Assembly: GCA_018261905.1 (NCBI GenBank)
Contig: JAGTRU010000004.1
Coordinates: 1-64,000, forward strand
DNA: 64,000 nucleotides
From: Pseudomonadota bacterium
GTDB lineage: Bacteria; Pseudomonadota; Gammaproteobacteria; Burkholderiales; Rhodocyclaceae
Direction: 5' to 3'
Positions 53,626 through 62,569 of this stretch are shown piece after piece. The position numbers were made by a program, and so were the translations under genes. Below the pieces are notes generated by a model. That model did no database searches. It was given only the letters and a program-made list of their open reading frames with translations, and was not told where the DNA came from. Within the stretch, counting starts at the first letter, position 1; every line of letters begins with the position of its first letter.

Positions 53626-54990
53626 CTACTTCTTGACCTCGCCCTTGTCGGCGAGTTTTTGTTCGAGGTAATGGATACTGGTACCGCCTTCGACGAAACG
53701 GGCGTCCTGCATCAGTTCCTGGTGCAGCGGAATATTGGTCTTGATGCCCTGGATGCTCATCTCCGACAACGCGATGCGCATGCGCCGAATGGCCTGCTCG
53801 CGGGTGTCGCCGTAGGCGATGACCTTGGCCACCATGGAGTCGTAATGCGACGGCACGGTATAGCCCTGGTAAATGTGCGAATCGACCCGGATACCGGGGC
53901 CGCCGGGCGGATGATAAAACTCGATCTTGCCGGGACAGGGCACGAAGGTGAAGGGATCTTCGGCGTTAATGCGGCATTCGATGGCATGACCGCGCAGCAC
54001 GATATCTCTTTGCTTGTAGCGCAATTTCTCGCCGGCCGCGACGCGGATCTGTTCCTGGACGATATCGACACCGGTAATCATCTCGGTGACCGGATGTTCG
54101 ACCTGGACCCGGGTATTCATTTCGATGAAATAGAACTCGTTGTTTTCGTAGAGAAATTCGAACGTGCCGGCACCGCGATAGCCGATCTTGCGGCAGGCTT
54201 CGGCGCAACGCTCGCCGATGCGGGCAATCAGGCGGGCCGGGATGAGCGGGGCCGGCGCTTCTTCGATGACCTTCTGGTGGCGACGCTGCATCGAGCAGTC
54301 GCGTTCGCCGAGATAAATGGCGCTCCGGTATTCGTCGGCCAGCACCTGGATTTCCACGTGGCGCGGGTTTTCCAGATATTTTTCCATGTACACGGCGGGG
54401 TTGTTGAAAAAACTGCCCGCTTCCTGCTTGGTCATCGCCACGGCATTGACCAGCGCCGCTTCGGTATGGACCACCCGCATGCCGCGACCGCCGCCGCCGC
54501 CGGCCGCCTTGATGATTACCGGATAGCCCACGGCACGGGCTATCTTGACGATTTCCTTGGGATCGTCCGGCAACTCGCCTTCCGAACCCGGCACGCAAGG
54601 CACGCCGGCTTCCTTCATCGCCGCCTTGGCCGACACCTTGTCGCCCATCAGACGAATGGTCTCGGCGCGCGGTCCGATAAAGACGAAACCGGAGGTTTCC
54701 ACCCGTTCGGCAAAATCGGCATTCTCGGAGAGGAAGCCGTAGCCCGGGTGAATGGCCTGGGCATCGGTGACTTCGGCCGCCGAGATGATGGCCGGCACGT
54801 TCAGGTAGCTCAGTGCCGACGAAGCCGGGCCGATACAGACCGACTCGTCGGCCAGCTTGACGTACTTGGCATGGCGATCCGCCTCGGAATAGACGACGAC
54901 GGTCTTGATGCCCAGTTCGCGGCAGGCGCGCTGGATGCGCAGGGCAATCTCACCCCGATTGGCGATCAGAATTTTTTCAAACATGGCCAT
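53626..54990 (-). CDS. accC: Acetyl-CoA carboxylase, biotin carboxylase subunit
   Basis: A 454-residue ATP-grasp enzyme that carboxylates the biotin on AccB, the first step of fatty-acid synthesis. It has [15 protein letters not shown], the [10 protein letters not shown] glycine loop, [20 protein letters not shown] and [20 protein letters not shown] (catalytic region). ATG 54990 lies two bases after the accB stop. A second ATG (54984) two codons later is an equal alternative. Confidence 0.97.
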   Translation of the reverse strand: MAMFEKILIANRGEIALRIQRACRELGIKTVVVYSEADRHAKYVKLADESVCIGPASSALSYLNVPAIISAAEVTDAQAIHPGYGFLSENADFAERVETSGFVFIGPRAETIRLMGDKVSAKAAMKEAGVPCVPGSEGELPDDPKEIVKIARAVGYPVIIKAAGGGGGRGMRVVHTEAALVNAVAMTKQEAGSFFNNPAVYMEKYLENPRHVEIQVLADEYRSAIYLGERDCSMQRRHQKVIEEAPAPLIPARLIARIGERCAEACRKIGYRGAGTFEFLYENNEFYFIEMNTRVQVEHPVTEMITGVDIVQEQIRVAAGEKLRYKQRDIVLRGHAIECRINAEDPFTFVPCPGKIEFYHPPGGPGIRVDSHIYQGYTVPSHYDSMVAKVIAYGDTREQAIRRMRIALSEMSIQGIKTNIPLHQELMQDARFVEGGTSIHYLEQKLADKGEVKK

Positions 54991-54992
54991 GA

Positions 54993-55439
54993 TTAGCCAA
55001 TCACGAACAACGGTTCGCCGAATTCGACCGGTTCGCCGTTGTCGAGCAGGATGGCCTTGACCACGCCGGAAGCATCGGCCTCGATCTCGTTGAGCAATTT
55101 CATCGCTTCGATGATGCACAGGGTTTCGCCCTGCTTGACGCTCTGCCCGATCTGGACAAACGCTTCGGCACCGGGCGACGGGGACCGGTAGAAGGTGCCG
55201 ACCATCGGCGACTTGACGACATGACCTTCCGGCAGATCGTCCTCGTCGTCGAGATTGACGCTCGAAGAGGCCGGCGCGGCAGGCAGCGGGGGCGGCGCGG
55301 CGTAGTATTGCTGGGGCGCGGCAACGGTGCCGTAATGCTTGGCGATACGGACCTTTTCTTCACCTTCGGTGACTTCAAGCTCGGAAATACCCGACTCCTG
55401 AACCAGGTCGATCAATTTTTTGAGTTTACGCAGATCCAT
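54993..55439 (-). CDS. accB: Biotin carboxyl carrier protein of acetyl-CoA carboxylase
   Basis: A 148-residue carrier protein. An N-terminal helix ([17 protein letters not shown]) is followed by a Pro/Ala linker (residues 40-60) and a C-terminal biotinyl domain (~75-148) with [18 protein letters not shown] and the biotinylated Lys114 in EAMKLLN. ATG 55439 gives the standard N-terminus. It lies 57 bases after aroQ, separated by a small hairpin, and two bases before accC. Confidence 0.97.
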   Translation of the reverse strand: MDLRKLKKLIDLVQESGISELEVTEGEEKVRIAKHYGTVAAPQQYYAAPPPLPAAPASSSVNLDDEDDLPEGHVVKSPMVGTFYRSPSPGAEAFVQIGQSVKQGETLCIIEAMKLLNEIEADASGVVKAILLDNGEPVEFGEPLFVIG

Positions 55440-55478
55440 GGATGACTCCCTTCTGTATTGCGCCATTTCGACGCAAGA

Positions 55479-55497
55479 AGCCGGCACGAAGCCGGCT
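55479..55497 (-). other. Hairpin at the aroQ stop, upstream of accB
   Basis: AGCCGGC (55479-55485) and GCCGGCT (55491-55497) form a seven-base stem around a five-base loop, overlapping the aroQ stop codon. No T-run follows, so it is more likely an mRNA processing or stability element than a strong terminator. Confidence 0.4.
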
Positions 55498-55975
55498 ATT
55501 CAATGTTGATCTTATTAAGTAGGTACTCGAGGGCGGCCAGATAGCCCTGATGCCCCAGTCCGCAAATCACCCCGACGGCCAGATCGGAAAAGTACGAATG
55601 CTGCCGGAAGGCTTCCCGGACATGCACGTTGGACAAATGGACCTCGACAAACGGAATGGCCACGGCCGCCAGGGCATCGCGCAGCGCCACGCTGGTATGC
55701 GTATAGGCCGCCGGATTGATGATGATGGCGCGTACGCCCTGTTCACGGGCCGCATGCACGCGCTCGATCAGGGCACCTTCGTGATTGCTCTGGAAGGCAT
55801 CAAGGTCAACCTCGGCAACCTCGGCCATGCGGGCCAGTGCCATGTTGATATCCGACAGGGTGACCCGACCATAATGTTCGGGCTCTCGAGTGCCAAGCAG
55901 GTTCAGATTCGGGCCGTGCAACACCAGGATGCGCGCCCTTTCGACCGGCTTGGAAGCGGTTTTTTGCTTCTTCAT
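55496..55975 (-). CDS. aroQ: Type II 3-dehydroquinate dehydratase
   Basis: A 159-residue enzyme of the shikimate pathway (3-dehydroquinate to 3-dehydroshikimate). It carries [20 protein letters not shown] with catalytic Tyr35, the flexible lid, [33 protein letters not shown] and the His in [12 protein letters not shown] Lys-rich N-terminal extension of ~14 residues precedes the usual start region; a shorter start is possible. It heads the aroQ-accB-accC-prmA series. Confidence 0.95.
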   Translation of the reverse strand: MKKQKTASKPVERARILVLHGPNLNLLGTREPEHYGRVTLSDINMALARMAEVAEVDLDAFQSNHEGALIERVHAAREQGVRAIIINPAAYTHTSVALRDALAAVAIPFVEVHLSNVHVREAFRQHSYFSDLAVGVICGLGHQGYLAALEYLLNKINIE

Positions 55976-56014
55976 GGCGGCAAGTTTGCCGTAATTAGCC
56001 GCATTTTGTCCAGT

Positions 56015-56605
56015 CTATTCCAAAAGTAGGGCGCGCAGCCCCTCGGCGCGGATTCGCTCGCGCGAACGGCCGTCACGGTGTTTCATGGCGACCCGTTCGA
56101 GTTGCGGCGGGAAGATCACCAGGTTGACATCGGCGACCTCCGTTTCCAGGACCAGCACCGCTTCGGCCCGCTCGTTGCGGGGCTCGGCATGTTCAAAATC
56201 GACATTGCGATTGAGCAGGAATATTTCGACCTCTTTCGCGCTGTCGGCAAAGAGCAGGATATCGATGCTCGAATGCTCGCCGGCTGTGCCGTCGAGCACC
56301 GAGCCGGTCAGGTAGGGACGAAAGGCTGCCAGCAACTCGAGAATCGCCAGCGCCGCCCGGCGCTGTTCGCGGAGCAATTCGGCGTGCCCCTCATCCTGAT
56401 ACAGACTGCGGTAGGCCCGCAGTTCGACGTCGATTTCGGCATTGTCCGGATAGGCGGTGTGCTCGGGGAAACCGAGCTGCCGGGCCGCCTTGCGCTTGGC
56501 GTGGTGATAGTCGGTAATGCCGTCTTCCACCATCAAGCGGGCGGCGGCGGCGGCGATACTGGCCCGGGCAGAGATGCTCGGGCGGGGCCGGTCATGGCGG
56601 GGCAT
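56015..56605 (-). CDS. Conserved protein with a nucleotidyltransferase-like core
   Basis: A 196-residue protein. The N-terminal half is helical and basic (RASIAAAAARLMVEDGITDYHHAKRKAARQLG). The middle has YLTGSVLDGTAGEHSSIDILLFADSAKEVEIFL, which recalls the GSxxxG...D.D pattern of minimal nucleotidyltransferases, but the second Asp is replaced (SIDILLF). Activity is therefore uncertain. It lies 39 bases before aroQ on the same strand and 114 bases from divergent mpl. I regard it as a conserved hypothetical with a degenerate nucleotidyltransferase fold. Confidence 0.65.
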   Translation of the reverse strand: MPRHDRPRPSISARASIAAAAARLMVEDGITDYHHAKRKAARQLGFPEHTAYPDNAEIDVELRAYRSLYQDEGHAELLREQRRAALAILELLAAFRPYLTGSVLDGTAGEHSSIDILLFADSAKEVEIFLLNRNVDFEHAEPRNERAEAVLVLETEVADVNLVIFPPQLERVAMKHRDGRSRERIRAEGLRALLLE

Positions 56606-56719
56606 GGTGACTCAATCAGGGTAAAATCGCCCCCATTCTAACGGGTCTCTCTCCGAAATTGCCGCTAGCACCGCGGCAGATGCGCCAGGCCAGCCCATTA
56701 TTTTGAGGCAAGTTTCATC

Positions 56720-58066
56720 ATGCATATCCATATTCTCGGCATCTGCGGCACCTTCATGGGCGGCGTCGCCCAATTGGCGGCAGCCGCCGGCCATCGGGTC
56801 ACCGGCTGCGACGCCAACGTCTATCCGCCGATGAGCGACCAGTTGCGGGCCGCTGGCGTCGATCTGATCGAGGGCTACGGCACCGACCAACTCGCCCTGA
56901 AACCCGACGTCTTCGTCGTCGGCAATGCCATTTCGCGCGGCAACCCGCTGCTCGAAGCCATTCTCGACCAGGGCCTGGCCTACGTTTCCGGGCCGCAATG
57001 GCTGGCCGAGAATGTCCTGCAGGGCCGCTGGGTCCTCGGTGTTGCCGGCACCCACGGCAAGACGACGACCAGTTCGATGCTGGCCTGGATCCTGGAGGAT
57101 GCCAACCTGGCACCGGGCTTCCTGATCGGTGGCGTGCCCCTCAATTTCGGGGTCTCGGCCCGCCTTGGCAAAACGCCTTTCTTCGTCATCGAAGCCGATG
57201 AGTACGACACCGCCTTCTGCGACAAGCGCTCCAAATTCGTGCACTACAAGCCGCGCACCGTCATTCTCAACAACCTGGAATTCGATCACGCCGACATCTT
57301 CGCCGATCTGGCGGCTATCGAAACGCAGTTCCACCACCTGGTGCGCACCCTGCCCGCCGCCGGACTGATCGTCGCGAATGCCGACGAAGCCAGCCTGGAA
57401 CGCGTCCTGGAGCGCGGCTGCTGGACGCCGGTCGAACGCTTCAACGCCCCGAACGGCTATCGCATCAGCGGCGACGATGCCAGCGGCGAACTGATCCTGC
57501 ACGGCCCCCAGGGCGAGATCGGCCGCTGCACCTGGGCGCTGTCCGGCGAACATAACCGGGCCAACGCCTGTGCCGCGCTGCTCGCCGCGCGCCATGTCGG
57601 CGTGCCGCTCGACAAGGGGCTGGAAGCGCTGGCGCGCTTCGTCAATGTCAAACGGCGCATGGAAGTGCGCGGCGAAGTGCGCGGCATCACCGTGTACGAC
57701 GATTTCGCGCATCACCCGACGGCGATCGCGACGACCGTCGCCGGTCTGCGCCACAAGGTTGGCGCCGCCCGCATCCTGGCCGTCCTCGAACCACGTTCGA
57801 ACACCATGAAACTGGGCACCATGAAAAGCCAGTTGCCGGATAGCCTGCGCCAAGTCGATAGCGCTTTCTGCTACGCCGCCAACCTCGGCTGGGATGCCCG
57901 CGAGGCACTGGCCCCGATGGGTGATAGAGCGCTCGTTGAGGACAACTTGGACGAACTTGTGCGCAAAATCGTCGCCGCCGCCCAGCCCGGCGACCAGATT
58001 CTGGTCATGAGCAATGGCGGCTTCGGCGGCATCCACGGCAAATTGCTGGCGGCGCTCGCCGCCTGA
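56720..58066 (+). CDS. mpl: UDP-N-acetylmuramate:L-Ala-gamma-D-Glu-meso-DAP ligase
   Basis: A 448-residue Mur-ligase paralogue for peptidoglycan recycling; it joins the salvaged tripeptide to UDP-MurNAc. It has the N-terminal Rossmann glycine motif HILGICGTFMGGVAQLA, the ATP loop GVAGTHGKTTTSSM, IEADEYDTAF, NLEFDHADIF and the His-rich YDDFAHHPTAI. Length and motifs separate it from MurC. It is convergent with maeB across a strong terminator. Confidence 0.96.
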   Translation: MHIHILGICGTFMGGVAQLAAAAGHRVTGCDANVYPPMSDQLRAAGVDLIEGYGTDQLALKPDVFVVGNAISRGNPLLEAILDQGLAYVSGPQWLAENVLQGRWVLGVAGTHGKTTTSSMLAWILEDANLAPGFLIGGVPLNFGVSARLGKTPFFVIEADEYDTAFCDKRSKFVHYKPRTVILNNLEFDHADIFADLAAIETQFHHLVRTLPAAGLIVANADEASLERVLERGCWTPVERFNAPNGYRISGDDASGELILHGPQGEIGRCTWALSGEHNRANACAALLAARHVGVPLDKGLEALARFVNVKRRMEVRGEVRGITVYDDFAHHPTAIATTVAGLRHKVGAARILAVLEPRSNTMKLGTMKSQLPDSLRQVDSAFCYAANLGWDAREALAPMGDRALVEDNLDELVRKIVAAAQPGDQILVMSNGGFGGIHGKLLAALAA

Positions 58067-58088
58067 CGCTCAATTGCGCAGACAAATA

Positions 58089-58123
58089 AAAAGGCGCGGC
58101 AGGTTTCCCCTGCCGCGCCTTTT
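58089..58123. terminator. Strong bidirectional Rho-independent terminator
   Basis: A 15-bp perfect stem (AAAAGGCGCGGCAGG / CCTGCCGCGCCTTTT) with a five-base loop. TTTTGTTTT follows on the plus strand and TTTTTATTTG on the minus strand, so it serves both mpl and maeB. Confidence 0.93.
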
Positions 58124-58139
58124 GTTTTGCGACTGAAGC

Positions 58140-60416
58140 TTAACGTTCCATCGACTCGACGACAGCCAGGGCCGTCATGTTGACCAGGCGACGGACGGTT
58201 GCCGTCGAGGTCATGACATGCACCGGACGGGCCGCGCCCAACAGGATGGGACCGATGGTGACGCCTTCGCCGGCGGTCATTTTGAGCAGGTTGTAGGCGA
58301 TATTGGCAGCATCGATATTGGGCATGATCAGCAGATTGGCCTCGCCCTTCAAGGTCGAATCCGGATGAGCGGCGTGCCGCACGGCTTCCGACAAGGCCGA
58401 ATCGCCATGCATTTCACCATCAACTTCGATCTCGCCCTGGCTCATCGCCGAGATCAGCGCCGCGGCGCGGCCCATCTTCTTGGCCGACTCGGAAGCCGCC
58501 GAGCCGAAATTTGAGTGGGAAAGCAGTGCGACTTTCGGGACGATACCGAAACGCTTGACCTGCTCGGCCGCGCTCACCGTCATTTCAGCGATTTCCTCGG
58601 CATTCGGGTTCTCGTTGATATGGGTGTCGCAAATGAACAGCGAACGGCCCGGCAACATCAGGTAATTCATCGCGGCCAGGGTATTGATCCCTTCACGCTT
58701 GCCGATCACCTGGTTGATGACCCCCATATGGTGGCTGAACTGGCCGGTCATGCCGCAGATCAGTCCGTCGGCGTAGCCCAGCTTGAGGAGCATGGAGCCG
58801 ATCAGCGTCGGCTTGCGGCGCAGGGCTTCCTTGGCAATGGCTGGGGTCACGCCGTGGCGCACCATCAGCTTGTGGTAGGCCGTCCAGCATTCGCGATAGC
58901 GCTCGTCGGATTCGGGGTTGACGATATCGAAGTCGACACCCGGTTTGATCCGCAGGTTGGCTTTTTCCAGACGATGGGCGATGACGGCGGGACGACCGAC
59001 CAGGATCGGCCGGGCGAACTTCTCTTCGATCACCACCTGAACGGCACGCAAGACACGGACATCTTCGCCTTCGGCGTAAATGATGCGTTTGCCCTGAACC
59101 TGGCGCGCCGCCTGGAAGATGGCGCGCATGCCGACGCCGGTGTGATAGACGAACTCCGACAGCTTGGCGCGATAGGCCGCCCAGTCGGTAATCGGCCGCG
59201 TCGCGACGCCCGAATCCATCGCCGCCTGGGCGACGGCCGGGGCGATCTTGACGATCAGGCGCGGATCGAAGGGTTTGGGAATCAGGTATTCCGGGCCGAA
59301 GGTGATGGCGTGGTCGGGGAAGGCCATGGCCACTTCGTCGGTGACTTCGGCCTCGGCCAGCTCGGCGATGGCCATGACACTGGCCATCTTCATCTCTTCG
59401 GTAATGCGGGTGGCGCCGACATCGAGCGCCCCGCGGAAGATGAAGGGGAAGCACAGCACGTTGTTGACCTGGTTCACATAGTCGGAACGGCCGGTCGCCA
59501 TGATGACGTCCGGACGCACGGCCTTGGCCAGTTCCGGCATGATTTCCGGGGTCGGGTTGGCGAGGGCGAAGACAATCGGCTGTTCCGCCATGCTGGCGAC
59601 CATTTCCGGCTTCAGCACGCCGGCCGCCGACAAGCCGAGGAAAACGTCGGCCCCGACCATCGCGTCGCCCAGGGTGCGGTTGCTGGTTTCCCGGGCGTAA
59701 CGGGCCTTGGTCGCTTCCATGTTGGCTTCGCGACCGACGTAGATGACACCCTTAGAATCGCAAACGGTGATGTTTTCGCGCTTGACGCCCAACTGGCACC
59801 ACAGGTTGAGACAGGAAATGGCAGCGGCACCGGCACCGGAACAGACCACCTTGATCTCTTCGGCCTTCTTGCCGACCACTTTCATGGCATTGAGCATGGC
59901 AGCCGCGGAAATAATGGCCGTGCCGTGCTGGTCATCGTGGAAGACGGGAATATTCATCCGTTCCTTGAGCTTCTCCTCGATGTAGAAGCACTCGGGCGCC
60001 TTGATGTCTTCCAAGTTGATACCGCCGAGCGTCGGCTCCATGGCGGCGATCATGTCGATCAACTTGTCCGGATCGTTTTCGGCCAGTTCGATGTCGAAAA
60101 CGTCGATCCCGGCAAATTTCTTGAACAGGCAGGCCTTGCCTTCCATCACCGGCTTGGCGGCGAGCGGGCCGATGTTGCCGAGGCCGAGCACGGCGGTGCC
60201 GTTGGTGATGACGCCGACCAGGTTGGCCCGCGAGGTCATTTCGGCCGCCATCGAGGGATCTTCGACGATCAGGTCACACGCCGCGGCAACGCCGGGCGAG
60301 TAGGCCAGCGCCAGATCGCGCTGATTGGTCAGACCCTTGGTCGGGCGGACAGAAATTTTGCCGGGTGTGGGCCAGCGATGGTATTCGAGAGCGGCTTCGC
60401 GCAGATCCTTTTCCAC
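58140..60416 (-). CDS. maeB: NADP-dependent malic enzyme (MaeB type, with phosphotransacetylase-like domain)
   Basis: A 758-residue two-domain protein. Residues ~1-425 form the malic enzyme ([63 protein letters not shown]). Residues ~430-758 are related to phosphotransacetylase (Pta-like) and are regulatory in MaeB. It decarboxylates malate to pyruvate with NADPH. The start is GTG 60416 with AGGAGAA upstream. It follows the TonB receptor by 95 bases and ends at the shared terminator. Confidence 0.95.
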   Translation of the reverse strand: MEKDLREAALEYHRWPTPGKISVRPTKGLTNQRDLALAYSPGVAAACDLIVEDPSMAAEMTSRANLVGVITNGTAVLGLGNIGPLAAKPVMEGKACLFKKFAGIDVFDIELAENDPDKLIDMIAAMEPTLGGINLEDIKAPECFYIEEKLKERMNIPVFHDDQHGTAIISAAAMLNAMKVVGKKAEEIKVVCSGAGAAAISCLNLWCQLGVKRENITVCDSKGVIYVGREANMEATKARYARETSNRTLGDAMVGADVFLGLSAAGVLKPEMVASMAEQPIVFALANPTPEIMPELAKAVRPDVIMATGRSDYVNQVNNVLCFPFIFRGALDVGATRITEEMKMASVMAIAELAEAEVTDEVAMAFPDHAITFGPEYLIPKPFDPRLIVKIAPAVAQAAMDSGVATRPITDWAAYRAKLSEFVYHTGVGMRAIFQAARQVQGKRIIYAEGEDVRVLRAVQVVIEEKFARPILVGRPAVIAHRLEKANLRIKPGVDFDIVNPESDERYRECWTAYHKLMVRHGVTPAIAKEALRRKPTLIGSMLLKLGYADGLICGMTGQFSHHMGVINQVIGKREGINTLAAMNYLMLPGRSLFICDTHINENPNAEEIAEMTVSAAEQVKRFGIVPKVALLSHSNFGSAASESAKKMGRAAALISAMSQGEIEVDGEMHGDSALSEAVRHAAHPDSTLKGEANLLIMPNIDAANIAYNLLKMTAGEGVTIGPILLGAARPVHVMTSTATVRRLVNMTALAVVESMER

Positions 60417-60511
60417 GGATTCTCCTGAGAATTGTCTGTAAGGGAAAACCGCGTAGGTTACTCCAAAGCGTTATTGCCGGCAAAGTCGCTGTAATTATGG
60501 ATTACGGCGAC

Positions 60512-62569
60512 TCAGAAACGATGTGCCAGAGTCAGCCGAAAAGTTCTCCCTTCCGCCGGATGCACATGCCGATCGAAGAGCGCGCCGCTCTCGCTGCTTA
60601 ACTGCGACGAGTACCAGTACTCGATGTCGTTGAGCGAGCGATCGAACAGGTTGTACACATCGAGCGCCAGTTGCGTCCGCTTGTCGAACTTGTAGCCAAG
60701 ACGCAAGTTGGTCAGCGCCGAGGCCTGCGAGCGCACCGAGTTGTCCTCGAGCAGCGGCCGCGGCCCGAAGTAGCGCAGGCGCAGGGCGCCGTACCACGGC
60801 CCGAGATTGTCTACGGTCAGGCCAAGATTGGCAGTCGTCGTCACCGCCCCCGGGATGTAGTCGCCAACCAGCGGATCGTGATCGCGGAAGCGGGCATGCG
60901 ACCAGGCCAGGTCGGCATCAAGCGCCAGCCAGTCGGACAGCACGTAGAGATTGGTCCATTCGACACCATAGCGGCGCGACGGGCGCGACGCCTCGGTGGT
61001 CCCGGCGTCGCCAACGAAAAGCAGCTCGGAGGCGGCGGTCAATTGCCAGAGCGCGACGGTCGACTGCCAGCCGGGCAGGATTTCCGAACGGAGACCAATT
61101 TCGTAGCCGCGCGTCCGCACCAGCGGTTGCACCTGGCTGACCGGCGTCACGCCGTCGGCCGGATCGACACGTATCGTCGTGCCGCGCGCGTCATTCGAAT
61201 GAAAGCCGTGGCCATAGTTGAGATAGAACTCGCTCTTCCGCCACGGCCCGAAGATCAGTGACAGCTTCGGCGTCACCATCTGCTCGCTGGCCTTGCCGGA
61301 ATTCGCCGCCCGACTGGCATCGACCGTAAAGTCATAGGCATCGGCACGCAGTCCCTGCCGCGAACGGAACCAGTCGGTCCACCGCGTTTCGTTCTCCGCC
61401 CACAGGGACAGGCTGCGCTGCGTGACTTTGTCTTCGCGGATCGTGAGCAGCGTTTCGCGATTGTTCGTCGCGTATAGCCCGACCGGGCTCAGGTGGTCGA
61501 CGCGCGCTTGCAGGCCAAAACTGTTCTCCACGTCGAAGCCGCCCCAGCGCTCGAAGATCGCGTGCGAAGCCGAGAAACCGCCGGCCTGACGATGTTCGGA
61601 CTGTTTGAACTGGTCGCCCGGCGGACAGCCATTGTTCAGGCAATACTGAAAGTTCGACCGCAGTTCGAGACTCGATTGCAGCCACCAGACATTCGCCTTG
61701 CTCTGCGCATTGCCCCAATTCTTCGCCCATTCACCGGACAGGCTGTAGCGCTGCGTCGCGCCGCCGGTGCTCGGATCGAGCGAACCGTAACGGTCGACAG
61801 CACCGCTGTCGATGGCGCGCTGGGCGATCTGGTCGGTCGAGGTCCACCGCCCCTGATAGGCCATGCCGGTCAGCGAAAAACCGTTACGCCGTGTCCCCTG
61901 GCTATAACTCAGCACGCCGTTCAGCTTGCGGTAGTGCTCGGCGACCTGCCACGGGCCGTCGTTGTGGAACAGCTCCAGGCCATAAAGCAGGTGGCCGCCG
62001 GCCAGTTCCGGCGAGCCGGCGAGCAGGCTGCGGGCATAGCCGTTCTGGCCGAGCGTTTGTTGCGCCAAGACCCCGTCGATGCGCCGGAAATAATCGACAT
62101 GCGCCGCCCCGGCCGAGGAAAAGTCGCCCTCCTCGGCGTAATACGGCCCCTTGCGATAACTGATGCGATCGACCAGTTCCGGGATCAGGAAATTGAGATC
62201 GGTGTAGCCCTGGCCGTGGGCGTGGGTCGGCATATTGACCGGTACACCGCCGACGTAGGTGGCGAAGTCGGTGCCGTGATCGAGATTGAAACCGCGCAGG
62301 AAATACTGGTTGGCCTTGCCGTCGCCGGCATGCTGGGTGACGATCAGGCCGGGCACCATCTCCAGCGCCTCGCCGGGCCGCAGGATCGGCACGGCGGCCA
62401 GACGCTGGCTGGAAACCACGCCTTCGCTGCCCGCCGTCGCGATGCCTTCGAGATTTTCGGTCTGTGCTCGCACCTCGACGGTCGAGAGCTGTGGTGTTTC
62501 CTCGGCCACGGCCGCCCCCGCCAAGCCCAACATGGCGATTACCATTAGCGTCCGCTCAAATTTCCTCAT
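60512..62569 (-). CDS. TonB-dependent outer-membrane receptor
   Basis: A 685-residue protein with a signal peptide (1-22, AMLGLAGAAVAEE), a plug domain (~35-150: LEMVPGLIVTQHAGDGKANQYFLRGFNLDHGTDFATYVGG) and a 22-strand barrel, ending in RLTLAHRF with terminal Phe. A TonB-box-like STVEVRAQ follows the signal. CAGGAGGGAG precedes ATG 62569, which overlaps the stop of the CobN-like gene by four bases. The context suggests uptake of a tetrapyrrole, cobalamin or a metal complex; the ligand is not known. Confidence 0.9.
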   Translation of the reverse strand: MRKFERTLMVIAMLGLAGAAVAEETPQLSTVEVRAQTENLEGIATAGSEGVVSSQRLAAVPILRPGEALEMVPGLIVTQHAGDGKANQYFLRGFNLDHGTDFATYVGGVPVNMPTHAHGQGYTDLNFLIPELVDRISYRKGPYYAEEGDFSSAGAAHVDYFRRIDGVLAQQTLGQNGYARSLLAGSPELAGGHLLYGLELFHNDGPWQVAEHYRKLNGVLSYSQGTRRNGFSLTGMAYQGRWTSTDQIAQRAIDSGAVDRYGSLDPSTGGATQRYSLSGEWAKNWGNAQSKANVWWLQSSLELRSNFQYCLNNGCPPGDQFKQSEHRQAGGFSASHAIFERWGGFDVENSFGLQARVDHLSPVGLYATNNRETLLTIREDKVTQRSLSLWAENETRWTDWFRSRQGLRADAYDFTVDASRAANSGKASEQMVTPKLSLIFGPWRKSEFYLNYGHGFHSNDARGTTIRVDPADGVTPVSQVQPLVRTRGYEIGLRSEILPGWQSTVALWQLTAASELLFVGDAGTTEASRPSRRYGVEWTNLYVLSDWLALDADLAWSHARFRDHDPLVGDYIPGAVTTTANLGLTVDNLGPWYGALRLRYFGPRPLLEDNSVRSQASALTNLRLGYKFDKRTQLALDVYNLFDRSLNDIEYWYSSQLSSESGALFDRHVHPAEGRTFRLTLAHRF

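Noticed and set aside
58515-60428. 637-residue plus-strand frame opposite maeB
   Set aside because: Antisense shadow; MaeB motifs on the minus strand are complete.
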